A stretch of 64,000 nt of DNA, taken from Seonamhaeicola algicola (GTDB lineage Bacteria; Bacteroidota; Bacteroidia; Flavobacteriales; Flavobacteriaceae). A program made the translations under genes and the position numbers. Location: positions 369,999-433,998 of the forward strand of contig NZ_VOSC01000033.1 in NCBI RefSeq assembly GCF_007997385.1, in the 5' to 3' direction. The notes beneath the pieces were generated by a model. It was given only the letters and a program-made list of their open reading frames with translations, was not told where the DNA came from and did not search any database. Shown here piece by piece: positions 18,259-27,430 of this stretch (its first letter is position 1; every line of letters starts with the position of its first letter).

Positions 18259-20427
18259 TTAATATTTTTTTAGTGTTACAACTACTTTGGTTCCTGTATC
18301 TTCTAACGCTTTATAGTTAGATACAACTACATCTACTTTATCTTTATACATTTCATTTAAAATAGATACACGCTTTTTAATATTGCCCATTCCTGTTGAG
18401 GTTTGCTTTTTTTGATTTTGTGTTTTTAAGGCTTTACTTTGAGCCCTACCAATACCATCATCTGTAATTGTAATTGTTATTTCATTGGATGTTTTTTGTG
18501 AAATATCAATATTTAACTGGCCTTCAGTTTTCTTGTAACGCAACCCATGCCAAACAGCATTTTCAATGTAAGGTTGTAATAACATTGGTGGAATTACAAA
18601 ATCTTTTATAGTTATATTTTCATCAACATGTATATTGTAATCAAACTTATCTTTAAACCTGAAATGCTCTAATTTTGTGTAAAGCTGAAGCAGTTCAACT
18701 TCTTTTTCTAACGGAATAAAATCTTTCTCGCTATTTTCTAAAACAGCGCGCATGAGCATTGAAAAATCTGATAGGTATTTATTGGCCGTCCGTTCGTCAT
18801 TCAAAGCTATAAAGCTATTTACAGAATTTAATGCATTGAAAATAAAATGCGGGTTCATTTGACTACGTAACGATTTTAATGCTAGCAAATTATTTGCAAA
18901 ACGCTGTTGCCTAATGTTTTTATACATTAAAAATGCTGCAATAAGTAATAATACCAAACCACCAATTAATGAGTAAATTATAAGTTTTTGACGTTTTGTT
19001 TGCTCGGTATTTAGTTGATATTTAGTATCTGCAAGTGTTTTTTGGCTCTCTAAACTATTAATTCTATTTTGCTTAGCCACCAAATCTTTACTAAATTTTG
19101 TGGCTTGCGATATTTCTTGCTCTTTTTTCATGTAAAGCTTATCAACCAAATCTACATAACTTTGATAAGCAATTAATGCTTTATCAAATTGTCCGGCATC
19201 ACGATAAATTTCAGATAACTTTCTGGTAGCATCTTTTTGCACAATTAAATCTTCTTTATCATCAGCTTCTTCAATACTTTTTTCAAGATATTTAATAGCG
19301 TTTCCAATATCATTTTGGTAAGCATATGCGCTTCCTATTTTGTAGTTTTGACGTTGGGGTGTTAACGGGCTTTGGTTATTTAAAACAGTATCTTGCGCTA
19401 TAGATTCAATTTCTTTTAAAGCTTGTTTTCTTAGGTTTATTTCGCTTGAAAAATTATTGTTTTTGTTTTTAAAATCGGCTACTTTAATTTTTTCTTCAAC
19501 CGCACGTTTTGGGTTTTCACTTTCGGCCAGTTTAAGTGATTTATTAAAAAATCCTTCAGCTTCATTTAAAGCACCTTTTTCTGTGTAAACTTCAGCAATT
19601 TTAGAATTTAAATTGGTTATTTTAGGTGTAATTATATGTTTTTGAGCCACGCTTAAAGCTACATTGTAGGCACTTATAGCTTTATCAAACTGTTTGGTTG
19701 CCTTGTAAACGTTACCCAAACCTTCATGTAAAGTAACCAACTGATAATTTGAAAGCTCTCTTTTATTTATGTTATTATAAACCTGAATACTTTCTTGATA
19801 ATTTTTATTTTCTTTATAGGCGCTTGCCAGTTTTAGTTTAACTGCATTGGTTGTTGCGTTTTCTAAACTTATATTATAGTTAGAAATGGCTAAATCATAC
19901 TGCTTCCAGTACATGTTAACATCGGCTAGAACTTCATAAGCCTGAGCATTTTCTTTTTTTGAATTGCTTAATTTTAAAGCTTGTGTTACAAAATTGATGC
20001 TTTTTTTTGCATCGTTTTTTAAATACACCTCGGCTGAGTCTATATACCAATTAAACTGAGGTTGTATTTTTTTTGAGCGTTTACTAAGGTATTCGTTATC
20101 TGTTATTGCATTAATTTCGGGTTCAACCTCAACCAAAATACGTTCACTACTTTTTATAGTATAATAAATGGTTTCAAAATCTTTATGCCTTATTGTAAGC
20201 TCATCTCCAATACGGACTTCAATTCTAAATTCACCAAAGTTATCGGTAGTTGTGTAAGCGCCGCCATTAACTTCAACATTAACATTGGTTATTGGGTTAC
20301 GGGTATCACTCTCAAGTACTTTACCTCTAACCGTAAATTTGGTTTGGTTTTGTAAAACTTGCCCATGTATTATAGCTACACTGAATATTATGAGCAAAAA
20401 ACCTATATTTTTTAAAACTTGGTGCAT
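18259..20427 (-). CDS. Sensor histidine kinase with carboxypeptidase-regulatory-like and TPR sensor region
   Basis: About 722 residues. In order: a signal peptide, a carboxypeptidase-regulatory-like beta sandwich (about 30-108), a long TPR region (about 125-440), a coiled segment, one membrane helix (about 482-502), and a LytS-type His_kinase domain with H527 in MNPHFIFNALNSV. The ATPase domain has ENAVWHGLRY and DDGIGRA. The sensor part therefore lies outside the cytoplasmic membrane. The longest ORF begins at a TTG at 20433, and I chose the ATG two codons later. The partner regulator follows after 19 bases. The N-terminal beta-sandwich is an uncommon addition to a TPR histidine kinase. Confidence 0.92.
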   Translation of the reverse strand: MHQVLKNIGFLLIIFSVAIIHGQVLQNQTKFTVRGKVLESDTRNPITNVNVEVNGGAYTTTDNFGEFRIEVRIGDELTIRHKDFETIYYTIKSSERILVEVEPEINAITDNEYLSKRSKKIQPQFNWYIDSAEVYLKNDAKKSINFVTQALKLSNSKKENAQAYEVLADVNMYWKQYDLAISNYNISLENATTNAVKLKLASAYKENKNYQESIQVYNNINKRELSNYQLVTLHEGLGNVYKATKQFDKAISAYNVALSVAQKHIITPKITNLNSKIAEVYTEKGALNEAEGFFNKSLKLAESENPKRAVEEKIKVADFKNKNNNFSSEINLRKQALKEIESIAQDTVLNNQSPLTPQRQNYKIGSAYAYQNDIGNAIKYLEKSIEEADDKEDLIVQKDATRKLSEIYRDAGQFDKALIAYQSYVDLVDKLYMKKEQEISQATKFSKDLVAKQNRINSLESQKTLADTKYQLNTEQTKRQKLIIYSLIGGLVLLLIAAFLMYKNIRQQRFANNLLALKSLRSQMNPHFIFNALNSVNSFIALNDERTANKYLSDFSMLMRAVLENSEKDFIPLEKEVELLQLYTKLEHFRFKDKFDYNIHVDENITIKDFVIPPMLLQPYIENAVWHGLRYKKTEGQLNIDISQKTSNEITITITDDGIGRAQSKALKTQNQKKQTSTGMGNIKKRVSILNEMYKDKVDVVVSNYKALEDTGTKVVVTLKKY

Positions 20428-20430
20428 GTG

Positions 20431-20438
20431 CAAATTTA
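20431..20438 (-). promoter_or_regulatory. Candidate -7 box for the histidine kinase gene
   Basis: TAAATTTG on the minus strand fits TAnnTTTG and ends only three bases before the chosen ATG. If it is real, the messenger would be nearly leaderless. The -33 element is poor. Confidence 0.3.
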
Positions 20439-20658
20439 TATCAGCTAAACTTACGCACTTAAATTGGTTTTATAAAATGGCCTATCTGCATTTTATGGGT
20501 CTTTTAGTATTAAAAAGGCATGCTTACAAAATGCGTTAAGGTTTTAACTCACCCAAAACGCCTGTTTACGCATTGTTGATTTTTTTTAGGAATGTTTAAT
20601 TATAGTTTTACTGTACTATTAAAAATTCTTTCAGAAAAAAAATCAAAAAACAAATCTT

Positions 20659-21822
20659 ATGAAAACACGTATTCAGTTTGCATTTTTATGCATTGCATTA
20701 TCTAGCTTTTTAGCTTGTAATAGCCATAACAAAAAAGCTACTAAACTTGTAGCAAACACCATAAAAACACAACACTCTGAGCCTAACAAGCAATTCATTA
20801 AAGTAGCGTTGTTATTAGATACTAGCAACAGTATGGATGGTTTAATAGACCAAGCAAAAGCACAACTTTGGGATATTGTTAATGAACTATCATACGCTAA
20901 ATGCGGCACTAAAAAACCTAACTTAAAAATTGCTTTATACGAATATGGAAACGACCGCCTTAACAGTAACGAAGGTTATATTAGGCAAGTACTTCCGTTT
21001 AGTGATGATTTAGATGATATTTCAAAAGAATTATTTTCATTAACAACAAACGGCGGTAATGAGTATTGCGGTGCGGTTATTCAAACATCCATAAATCAGC
21101 TTCATTGGGGTAATAATCCTGATGATTTAAAACGAATTTTTATTGCTGGTAACGAACCTTTTACACAAGGCAACATAAACTATAAAGATGCCGCTACAAA
21201 CGCTAATGAAAAAGATATAACGGTTAATACTATTTTCTGCGGAAATTATAACCAAGGCATAACATCATACTGGAAAGATGGTGCTCAATTAACACAAGGT
21301 AATTATATGGCTATAGACCACAATAAGGCCACCGTACACATAGCATCGCCGTATGATGATGCTATATTAATTTTAAACCAACAACTAAACAAAACATACA
21401 TTGCTTACGGTAAACGTGGCGTTACAAAAATGGCATTACAGGCTGAACAGGATGCTAACGCCCAAGGTTACAGTAAAGCCAATGCTGTAAAACGTACTAT
21501 TAGTAAAAGTTCTCATTTATATAAAAATAAATCATGGGATTTAGTTGATGCTGTTGAAGATGAAGAAATAGTTGTTGAAACTTTAAAAGAAGAAGCTCTG
21601 CCTGATGTTTTAAAAGGTAAAAACAAAGCTGAAATTAAAGCTTACATTGCTAAAAAGAAAGCAGAAAGAACCGAAATTCAGAAAAAAATTCAAGATTTAC
21701 ATGCCAAACGCAGTAGATACATTTCTGAAAAAAGTAAAGCTAATTCAAGTAATGGTTTAGAAAACGCCATGACAAAAGCTATAAAAACCCAAGCCAAAAA
21801 GAAAAATTATACTTGGAAATAA
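20659..21822 (+). CDS. VWA-domain lipoprotein
   Basis: A 387-residue protein with a lipoprotein signal (lipobox SFLAC, acylated C20). The von Willebrand A domain (about 45-250) has a MIDAS metal site DTSNS at 54-58. The last 100 residues are lysine-rich and helical (KGKNKAEIKAYIAKKKAERT). It should be anchored to a membrane facing the periplasm or the cell surface and may bind a protein ligand through Mg2+, but the partner is unknown. The gene is divergent from the histidine kinase and converges with a PorP/SprF gene over a shared terminator. No function beyond the domain can be assigned. Confidence 0.83.
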   Translation: MKTRIQFAFLCIALSSFLACNSHNKKATKLVANTIKTQHSEPNKQFIKVALLLDTSNSMDGLIDQAKAQLWDIVNELSYAKCGTKKPNLKIALYEYGNDRLNSNEGYIRQVLPFSDDLDDISKELFSLTTNGGNEYCGAVIQTSINQLHWGNNPDDLKRIFIAGNEPFTQGNINYKDAATNANEKDITVNTIFCGNYNQGITSYWKDGAQLTQGNYMAIDHNKATVHIASPYDDAILILNQQLNKTYIAYGKRGVTKMALQAEQDANAQGYSKANAVKRTISKSSHLYKNKSWDLVDAVEDEEIVVETLKEEALPDVLKGKNKAEIKAYIAKKKAERTEIQKKIQDLHAKRSRYISEKSKANSSNGLENAMTKAIKTQAKKKNYTWK

Positions 21823-21827
21823 AAACT

Positions 21828-21857
21828 AAAAGGCTCGTTTTAAAACGAGCCTTTTTT
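21828..21857. terminator. Bidirectional terminator between the VWA lipoprotein and PorP genes
   Basis: A 14-bp perfect stem, AAAAGGCTCGTTTT with its complement (21828-21841 with 21842-21855), has essentially no spacer, so the central T/A pairs open to form the loop. It is followed by T on the plus strand and serves both convergent genes. Confidence 0.88.
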
Positions 21858-21873
21858 ATATTGTTAGTATTAT

Positions 21874-22878
21874 TTAATTATTAATTGCCGGACATTTACA
21901 ATCGTAACGTTCTCTTCGGCAACCAAAATTAATACCTAAAGTAAACTGATGAAATCCGCCATTGGTATAAACCACAGAATTTGCCTGATGTGTGTACGTA
22001 TAAGCAAACATAAAGTTTTTATAATTTACACCAACAAGCGGTGTTATTTGCTGTAATCTTTGGCTATTTACAGTGTTAGTACTTATATATTCGGCGCCAT
22101 CAAAACTATTTCGGTATGATAAACCTGCCCAAAGCGAACCAAAATCCATTTGCCTATACACTTTAGCATTAATATCAATAGAAGCCTCTTCAGTAGCATC
22201 TCTATATTGTAACATTACAGAAGGCTCGTAGCTCCATGGGCTTCCATATTTACCTAAAACACCACCAACAGAAATTAAATAACGTCTTAAATTACTGGTT
22301 ATATTGGGGTCTTTATTTATCCCTTCGTTATTAAGAATATTTTTAACAGTGGCATGGGCATAGTAATCTAAAAACTGATATGAAAACCCAAAATCCATAT
22401 TAAAATTAGTGGCATTTTGCACAATACCATCAATTAACGGATCTGGACCATCAAATAAAAATGATGTTTCATCTAATTGATACTGAATAAACCCAGCACT
22501 TAAACCAAATGAAAGCATATTTAAATCTACTTCACTTCTAGAAAACATTATATGGTGTGCATACGTTGCATAAGCCCCTTTTTGCGAATGAAACCCATTT
22601 TTATCAGCATATACAATGCCTCCAATACCTGATGGCGAATCTCCTATTCTACCATTAACACTCATAGTTAAAAGTTTTGGAGCATCATCATGACCAAACC
22701 ATTGTTGGCGTGCTGTAAGCCTTACCTTAGCACAATTAGCGGCTCCGGCCATTGAAGGGTGTATTAAATAATAATTATCGGTTAAATAATCAGTATAAAT
22801 AGGCAAGCCTTCTTGTGAAACGGCAATATTGGTTAATATAACCACAATAGCCAATGTAAAAATATTTTTTAATTTCAT
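21874..22878 (-). CDS. PorP/SprF family type IX secretion membrane protein (orphan)
   Basis: A 334-residue outer-membrane barrel protein with a signal peptide (about 1-21, ending AVSQ) and the family lead PIYTDYLTDNYYLIHPSMAGAANCAKVRLTARQQW. PorP/SprF proteins work with the type IX secretion system, often helping a specific adhesin with a type B sorting domain. Unlike the second PorP at 60342-61298, this one has no adhesin or OmpA gene next to it. The C-terminus holds three cysteines in the last 15 residues (CRRERYDCKCPAINN), one more in the lead segment, and no typical final aromatic residue. A terminator shared with the VWA gene lies downstream. Confidence 0.88.
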   Translation of the reverse strand: MKLKNIFTLAIVVILTNIAVSQEGLPIYTDYLTDNYYLIHPSMAGAANCAKVRLTARQQWFGHDDAPKLLTMSVNGRIGDSPSGIGGIVYADKNGFHSQKGAYATYAHHIMFSRSEVDLNMLSFGLSAGFIQYQLDETSFLFDGPDPLIDGIVQNATNFNMDFGFSYQFLDYYAHATVKNILNNEGINKDPNITSNLRRYLISVGGVLGKYGSPWSYEPSVMLQYRDATEEASIDINAKVYRQMDFGSLWAGLSYRNSFDGAEYISTNTVNSQRLQQITPLVGVNYKNFMFAYTYTHQANSVVYTNGGFHQFTLGINFGCRRERYDCKCPAINN

Positions 22879-23028
22879 AAACTTTTCACCAAGTAGGTTT
22901 GGTATACATCAAACGTCTTGATTATTAAAAAATTACACAAAAAACATATAAAGTTTTACTCTATTATGCTATGTTAAAAATCTATAGCATAGCAATCAAA
23001 TATATGGATATCTAAAGTTTTCTTTTAG

Positions 23029-23036
23029 TATTTTTG
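23029..23036 (+). promoter_or_regulatory. Candidate -7 box for the Nfu gene
   Basis: TATTTTTG matches TAnnTTTG and lies 16 bases upstream of the ATG at 23053. The -33 region shows only a partial match. Confidence 0.4.
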
Positions 23037-23052
23037 TAAAAAATTAGCTAAA

Positions 23053-23955
23053 ATGAATACTTTCAAGGTTTCTGTGCAAGAAACATCTAATAAAGCCATA
23101 ATAAAATTTGAAGTAAATCAATTTATAACAAAGCATCAAAGCTTTGAATTTAAAAATATTGATGACGCTAAACCTTCGCCATTGGCACAACAATTATTTT
23201 ATCTTCCGTTTGTAAAAAAGGTTTACATTTCAGGAAACTTTGTTGCTGTTGAACGTTTTGATATTGTTGAATGGAACGATGTACAAGACGAAGTAGCTCA
23301 ACAAATTGAAGCCTATTTAAATAACGGAGGCATTGTAATAACTGAAACGGAGGCTCCTAAAAAAGTACCTGTAACCGTTTATGCCGAAGCAACACCAAAC
23401 CCCGCTGTTATGAAGTTTGTTGCCAACAAAAAAATTGTAACAGCTTTATTTGAATTTACCTCTATAGATGAAGCAAAACTATCTCCTTTAGCAACTGAGC
23501 TTTTTCATTTCCCATTTGTAAAAAGTGTTTTTATTGAAGAAAACTACGTGTCTATCACAAAGTATGATATGGCTGAATGGCAAGATGTAACAGTTGAAAT
23601 TAGAGAATACATTAAAACATTTATTGAAAGTGGTAAAGATGTTGTGTTACCCGAAGCAGCCGAAACATTAGAAAAAACATCTGCACAAAAAGATTCAAAT
23701 TTTGAAGCTTTAGACGATGTTTCAAAAGAAATTGTAAATATACTTGAAGAATACGTAAAACCCGCTGTAGCTAGTGATGGCGGAAACATTCAGTTTTTAT
23801 CATACAACGAAACTTCAAAAAACGTTAGTGTATTGCTACAAGGTGCTTGTAGTGGTTGCCCATCATCAACATTTACACTAAAAAATGGCATTGAAAATAT
23901 GCTAAAACAAATGTTACCTGGTAAAGTAGAAATGGTAGAGGCTATAAATGGCTAA
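23053..23955 (+). CDS. Nfu-type iron-sulfur cluster scaffold with two N-terminal Nfu domains
   Basis: A 300-residue protein. Two homologous Nfu N-terminal domains lie at about 5-95 and 107-195 (shared FEFxxIDxAKxSPLAxxLFxxPFVK). A NifU-like C-terminal domain follows (about 220-300) with the cluster-binding CxxC at C266 and C269 (GACSGCPSS). It is expected to bind and pass on 4Fe-4S clusters in the cytoplasm. The second N domain keeps the TPNP motif, while in the first copy this reads TSNK. The gene is divergent from the orphan porP and is followed after 73 bases by dodecin. Confidence 0.9.
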   Translation: MNTFKVSVQETSNKAIIKFEVNQFITKHQSFEFKNIDDAKPSPLAQQLFYLPFVKKVYISGNFVAVERFDIVEWNDVQDEVAQQIEAYLNNGGIVITETEAPKKVPVTVYAEATPNPAVMKFVANKKIVTALFEFTSIDEAKLSPLATELFHFPFVKSVFIEENYVSITKYDMAEWQDVTVEIREYIKTFIESGKDVVLPEAAETLEKTSAQKDSNFEALDDVSKEIVNILEEYVKPAVASDGGNIQFLSYNETSKNVSVLLQGACSGCPSSTFTLKNGIENMLKQMLPGKVEMVEAING

Positions 23956-24028
23956 ACTTTTTATGTGACTTTTTTATTCTTTTTGTTTCTAAACAGTAAA
24001 CACAAAAGTATAATTTAAATAAAATGTC

Positions 24029-24229
24029 ATGGCAGTATTAAAAGTTATAGAAGTCTTATCTAACTCTGAAAAAAGTTGGGAAGATGCCACAAAAAAAGCA
24101 GTAAAAAAAGCTTCAAAAAGTTTAACTAACATTCGTTCGGTTTACGTGCAAGATCAAAGTGCAAGTGTAAAAGACGGTGAAGTAACAGATTTTAGAGTAA
24201 ATCTTAAAATAACATTTGAACTAGAATAG
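24029..24229 (+). CDS. Dodecin family protein
   Basis: A 66-residue protein matching dodecin over its full length ([21 protein letters not shown], then [12 protein letters not shown]). Dodecins form dodecameric shells that store flavins. Aligned by eye to the archaeal and actinobacterial proteins, the tryptophan that stacks on the flavin is replaced by serine (NIRSVYV instead of a W at that place), and the glutamine that binds the ring is replaced by arginine (DFRV). Ligand binding may therefore differ. A terminator follows 34 bases after the stop codon. Confidence 0.9.
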   Translation: MAVLKVIEVLSNSEKSWEDATKKAVKKASKSLTNIRSVYVQDQSASVKDGEVTDFRVNLKITFELE

Positions 24230-24263
24230 CTGCCCCCAATCTACTCAAATCATATATATATTT

Positions 24264-24288
24264 AAAGCACTCTACGGAGTGCTTTTTT
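24264..24288 (+). terminator. Terminator after dodecin
   Basis: The stem AAAGCACTC/GAGTGCTTT (24264-24272 with 24277-24285) has a TACG loop and ends in a run of six T. Confidence 0.88.
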
Positions 24289-24302
24289 CATTTATTTATG
24301 TT

Positions 24303-24310
24303 TACTTTTG
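24303..24310 (+). promoter_or_regulatory. Candidate -7 box for the DUF255 gene
   Basis: TACTTTTG fits TAnnTTTG. It lies inside the longest ORF and 5 bases before the ATG at 24316, so it supports the shorter start and implies a very short leader. Confidence 0.35.
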
Positions 24311-24315
24311 AAACT

Positions 24316-26427
24316 ATGCGAAACCTAATATTAATAACCTCTGTACTTTGTATGGCCTTTTGGGGCTGCAAAAACAAAACGTCTGATACAATGACACATA
24401 AATTTACTAATAACCTTATAAACGAAACAAGCCCTTATTTACTGCAACATGCCCACAACCCCGTTAATTGGGAAGCTTGGAATAATGCAACTTTAGAAAA
24501 AGCAAAAACCGAAGAAAAACTTATGCTAATTAGTGTAGGATATTCGGCTTGCCATTGGTGCCACGTTATGGAACACGAAAGTTTTGAAGATAGTTTAGTT
24601 GCTGCAGTAATGAATAAAAATTTTATAAATATTAAGGTTGATAGAGAAGAAAGGCCTGATGTAGACCAAGCTTACATGAATGCGGTACAATTAATGACAG
24701 GTAGTGGCGGTTGGCCTTTAAATGTAGTAGCTTTACCCGATGGCAGACCCGTTTGGGGCGGCACATATTTTCCAAAAGAACAATGGATAAGCATTTTAGA
24801 ACAAATAACTAAACTACACCAAGAAAACCCCGAAAAACTTTTACAACAAGCCAATAATGTTGCCAAAGGCTTAAAAAGCCTTGATATGGTAACGCTTAAT
24901 ACAAACGCCCCTACTTTTGAAACTGCTTTTATTGAAAACGCTGTAAACACTTGGTCTCAGCAATTTGACCATCAATTGGGAGGCCTTAACAGAGCGCCTA
25001 AATTTATGATGCCTAATAACTATCATTTTTTATTGCGCTATGCCCACCAAACTAATAATAAAAAACTTTTAAACTACGTAAACCTTACACTTACTAAAAT
25101 GGCACATGGTGGTGTTTTTGATCATGTTGGGGGTGGTTTTGCTCGCTATTCTGTAGATACTAAATGGCATGTTCCTCATTTTGAAAAAATGCTTTATGAT
25201 AACGGACAATTGGTAAGTTTGTATGCCGATGCTTATTTGCTAACAAAAAACAACCTTTACAAACAAACTGTTGAAGAAACACTTGCTTTTATAGCGCGCG
25301 AAATGACAACCAATGAAGGTGCTTTTTACGCCTCATTAGACGCCGATAGCAATAACACCGAAGGCACATTAGAAGAAGGTGCTTTTTATGTATGGAATAA
25401 ACCCGAACTTCAAATGCTTTTGGGTAATGATTTTGATTTATTTTCAGATTATTTCAACATTAACAACTACGGTATTTGGGAGCACAATAACTATGTTTTA
25501 ATTAGAAATGAAGATGATGCTACATTCATTAAAAAACATAAAATTACTCTTGAAACTTTACAAGAAAAAGTTAGCCATTGGAAAAGCTTACTTTTAAAAA
25601 CCCGTAATAAACGCCCAAAACCAAGGTTAGATGATAAAACTTTAGCCTCATGGAACGGACTTATGCTTAAAGGTTATATTGATGCATATCGTGTTTTTCA
25701 AAATCCAGAGTATTTAGCAACTGCCTTAAAAAATGCTAATTTTATTAGTAATAAAATGATGAAAACTGATGGTGGCTTATATCATACCTACAAAGAAGGC
25801 AAAAGTAAAATAAATGGTTATATGGAAGACTACGTAACTGTTATTGATGCTTTTATTGCGCTTTATGAAAATACTTTAGATACTAAGTGGCTTAATACCG
25901 CCAGAGATTTAACCAACTATACATTTGATCACTTTTTTGATGAAACCAGTAATATGTTCTTTTTTACATCAAATGAAGATGCATCATTAGTATCAAGAAG
26001 TATTGAATACAGAGATAATGTAATTCCTGGAAGCAACTCTATAATGGCTAAAAATTTATTTAAACTTGGTCATTATTTTGATAATGAGCATTTCAATAAA
26101 ACAGCAATTACAATGCTTAATAATATAAAACCCGAAATACAAGATTATGCTTCAGGCTACTCAAATTGGTTAGATTTAATGCTAAACTACACAAACCCAT
26201 ATTATGAAGTTGCCGTTGTAGGTACAAATGCACCACAAAAAATTGCAGCATTAAACCAAACATATTTACCCAATAAATTAATTGCAGGAAGCACAACTGA
26301 AAGTAATATGCCATTACTTTTAAACCGCTACAACCCAAACGCTACACTAATTTATGTATGTGTTAACAAAGCTTGTAAATTACCTGTAAGCGCTGTTGAA
26401 AAAGCTATTGAGTTTATAAAAGAATAA
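24316..26427 (+). CDS. DUF255 thioredoxin-domain lipoprotein (YyaL/SPATA20-like)
   Basis: About 703 residues. A lipoprotein signal ends AFWGC, so this member should be membrane-anchored, whereas many homologues are cytoplasmic. The thioredoxin-like domain (about 30-190) carries the motif [14 protein letters not shown] with CxxC-type cysteines. The remainder is an (alpha/alpha)6 barrel-like region with the blocks [17 protein letters not shown] and [10 protein letters not shown]. The family is annotated as DUF255 or thioredoxin domain-containing, and its substrate is unknown. The ORF is open to an ATG at 24298. I chose 24316 because it begins a clean lipoprotein signal. An MscS gene lies downstream. 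Confidence 0.88.
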   Translation: MRNLILITSVLCMAFWGCKNKTSDTMTHKFTNNLINETSPYLLQHAHNPVNWEAWNNATLEKAKTEEKLMLISVGYSACHWCHVMEHESFEDSLVAAVMNKNFINIKVDREERPDVDQAYMNAVQLMTGSGGWPLNVVALPDGRPVWGGTYFPKEQWISILEQITKLHQENPEKLLQQANNVAKGLKSLDMVTLNTNAPTFETAFIENAVNTWSQQFDHQLGGLNRAPKFMMPNNYHFLLRYAHQTNNKKLLNYVNLTLTKMAHGGVFDHVGGGFARYSVDTKWHVPHFEKMLYDNGQLVSLYADAYLLTKNNLYKQTVEETLAFIAREMTTNEGAFYASLDADSNNTEGTLEEGAFYVWNKPELQMLLGNDFDLFSDYFNINNYGIWEHNNYVLIRNEDDATFIKKHKITLETLQEKVSHWKSLLLKTRNKRPKPRLDDKTLASWNGLMLKGYIDAYRVFQNPEYLATALKNANFISNKMMKTDGGLYHTYKEGKSKINGYMEDYVTVIDAFIALYENTLDTKWLNTARDLTNYTFDHFFDETSNMFFFTSNEDASLVSRSIEYRDNVIPGSNSIMAKNLFKLGHYFDNEHFNKTAITMLNNIKPEIQDYASGYSNWLDLMLNYTNPYYEVAVVGTNAPQKIAALNQTYLPNKLIAGSTTESNMPLLLNRYNPNATLIYVCVNKACKLPVSAVEKAIEFIKE

Positions 26428-26568
26428 CCTTAAACGTGACAATTTAAAAGATTTTGTGTCTTAATTCACATTGAAGCTAAACACTTCATTTAACAATATT
26501 TTCACGTTGTAAAATCTATAAAACATATAATAGTTATTAATTTTAAACACTAACAAAAACATCAAATT

Positions 26569-27381
26569 ATGAATTTTGACAACATTGATACCGAAAAATG
26601 GATAAATTTAGCTGCTGAATATGGCCTTAGAGTAGTTGCTGCTATTGTTATCTGGATTGTGGGTTCGTGGGTAATTAAAAGACTCTTAAACACCACAAAA
26701 AAAGTAATGGCTAAAAGCAATTACGAAGAAAGCCTTCAAAAGTTTTTACTAAACTTACTTGGTTGGGTTTTAAAAATATTACTAATTCTAGCAATACTTG
26801 CAAAACTTGGTGTTGAAACCACATCATTTGCTGCCATTTTAGCTGCTGCAGGTTTAGCTGTTGGTATGGCTTTACAAGGTTCATTAGGAAATTTTGCTGG
26901 AGGTGTGTTATTAATGATTTTTAAACCTATACGTATTGGAGATTTAATTGAAGCACAAGGTCAAATTGGTGTAGTTAAAGAAATTGAAATTTTTACAACT
27001 AAATTAACCGGTTTATCAAACCGTGAAATAATTATACCTAACGGTGCTTTATCTAACGGTAATATTATAAACTATTCTACAGAAGGCACAAGACGTGTAG
27101 ACTTAGTTTTTGGCGTAAGCTATGATGCCGATATTAAACAAACCAAAGAGGTTTTAATGAATGTGTTAACATCGCACCCAAAAGTATTAAAAGATCCGGC
27201 ACCTGCCGTAACTGTATTAGAACTTGCCGATAGTTCTGTTAATTTTGCCGTAAGACCTTGGTGTAAAACAGATGATTATTGGACTGTTTACTTTGATGTA
27301 ACTGAGCAAACCAAAGAAGCGCTTGATGCTGCTGGAATTGAAATTCCTTACCCACATCAAGTTGAAATACATAAAGAGTAA
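26569..27381 (+). CDS. Small-conductance mechanosensitive channel (MscS family)
   Basis: A 270-residue inner-membrane channel that opens on hypo-osmotic stress. Three membrane helices lie at about 16-38, 58-80 and 85-112. The third is the pore helix with the Gly/Ala-rich pattern GLAVGMALQGSLGNFAGGV. The cytoplasmic beta domain (RIGDLIEAQGQIGVVKEIEIFTT) and the alpha/beta C-terminal domain follow. Length and order are those of the classic short MscS. It has its own upstream gap of about 140 bases and ends at a bidirectional terminator shared with tsaB. Confidence 0.95.
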   Translation: MNFDNIDTEKWINLAAEYGLRVVAAIVIWIVGSWVIKRLLNTTKKVMAKSNYEESLQKFLLNLLGWVLKILLILAILAKLGVETTSFAAILAAAGLAVGMALQGSLGNFAGGVLLMIFKPIRIGDLIEAQGQIGVVKEIEIFTTKLTGLSNREIIIPNGALSNGNIINYSTEGTRRVDLVFGVSYDADIKQTKEVLMNVLTSHPKVLKDPAPAVTVLELADSSVNFAVRPWCKTDDYWTVYFDVTEQTKEALDAAGIEIPYPHQVEIHKE

Positions 27382-27400
27382 TTTTAAATGTGCTCTAAAC

Positions 27401-27430
27401 AAAAAAGACCTGAAATTTCAGGTCTTTTTT
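27401..27430. terminator. Bidirectional terminator between mscS and tsaB
   Basis: A perfect 30-base palindrome with AAAAAAGACCTGAAA as its left half arm. It is followed by T on both strands, and the stop codon of tsaB is immediately adjacent at 27431. Confidence 0.92.

Noticed and set aside
26431..26512. Loose inverted repeat (AACGTGA/TCACGTT) upstream of the mscS gene
   Set aside because: The arms are short, far apart and imperfect in A/T-rich sequence. No T run follows and no known operator resembles it.
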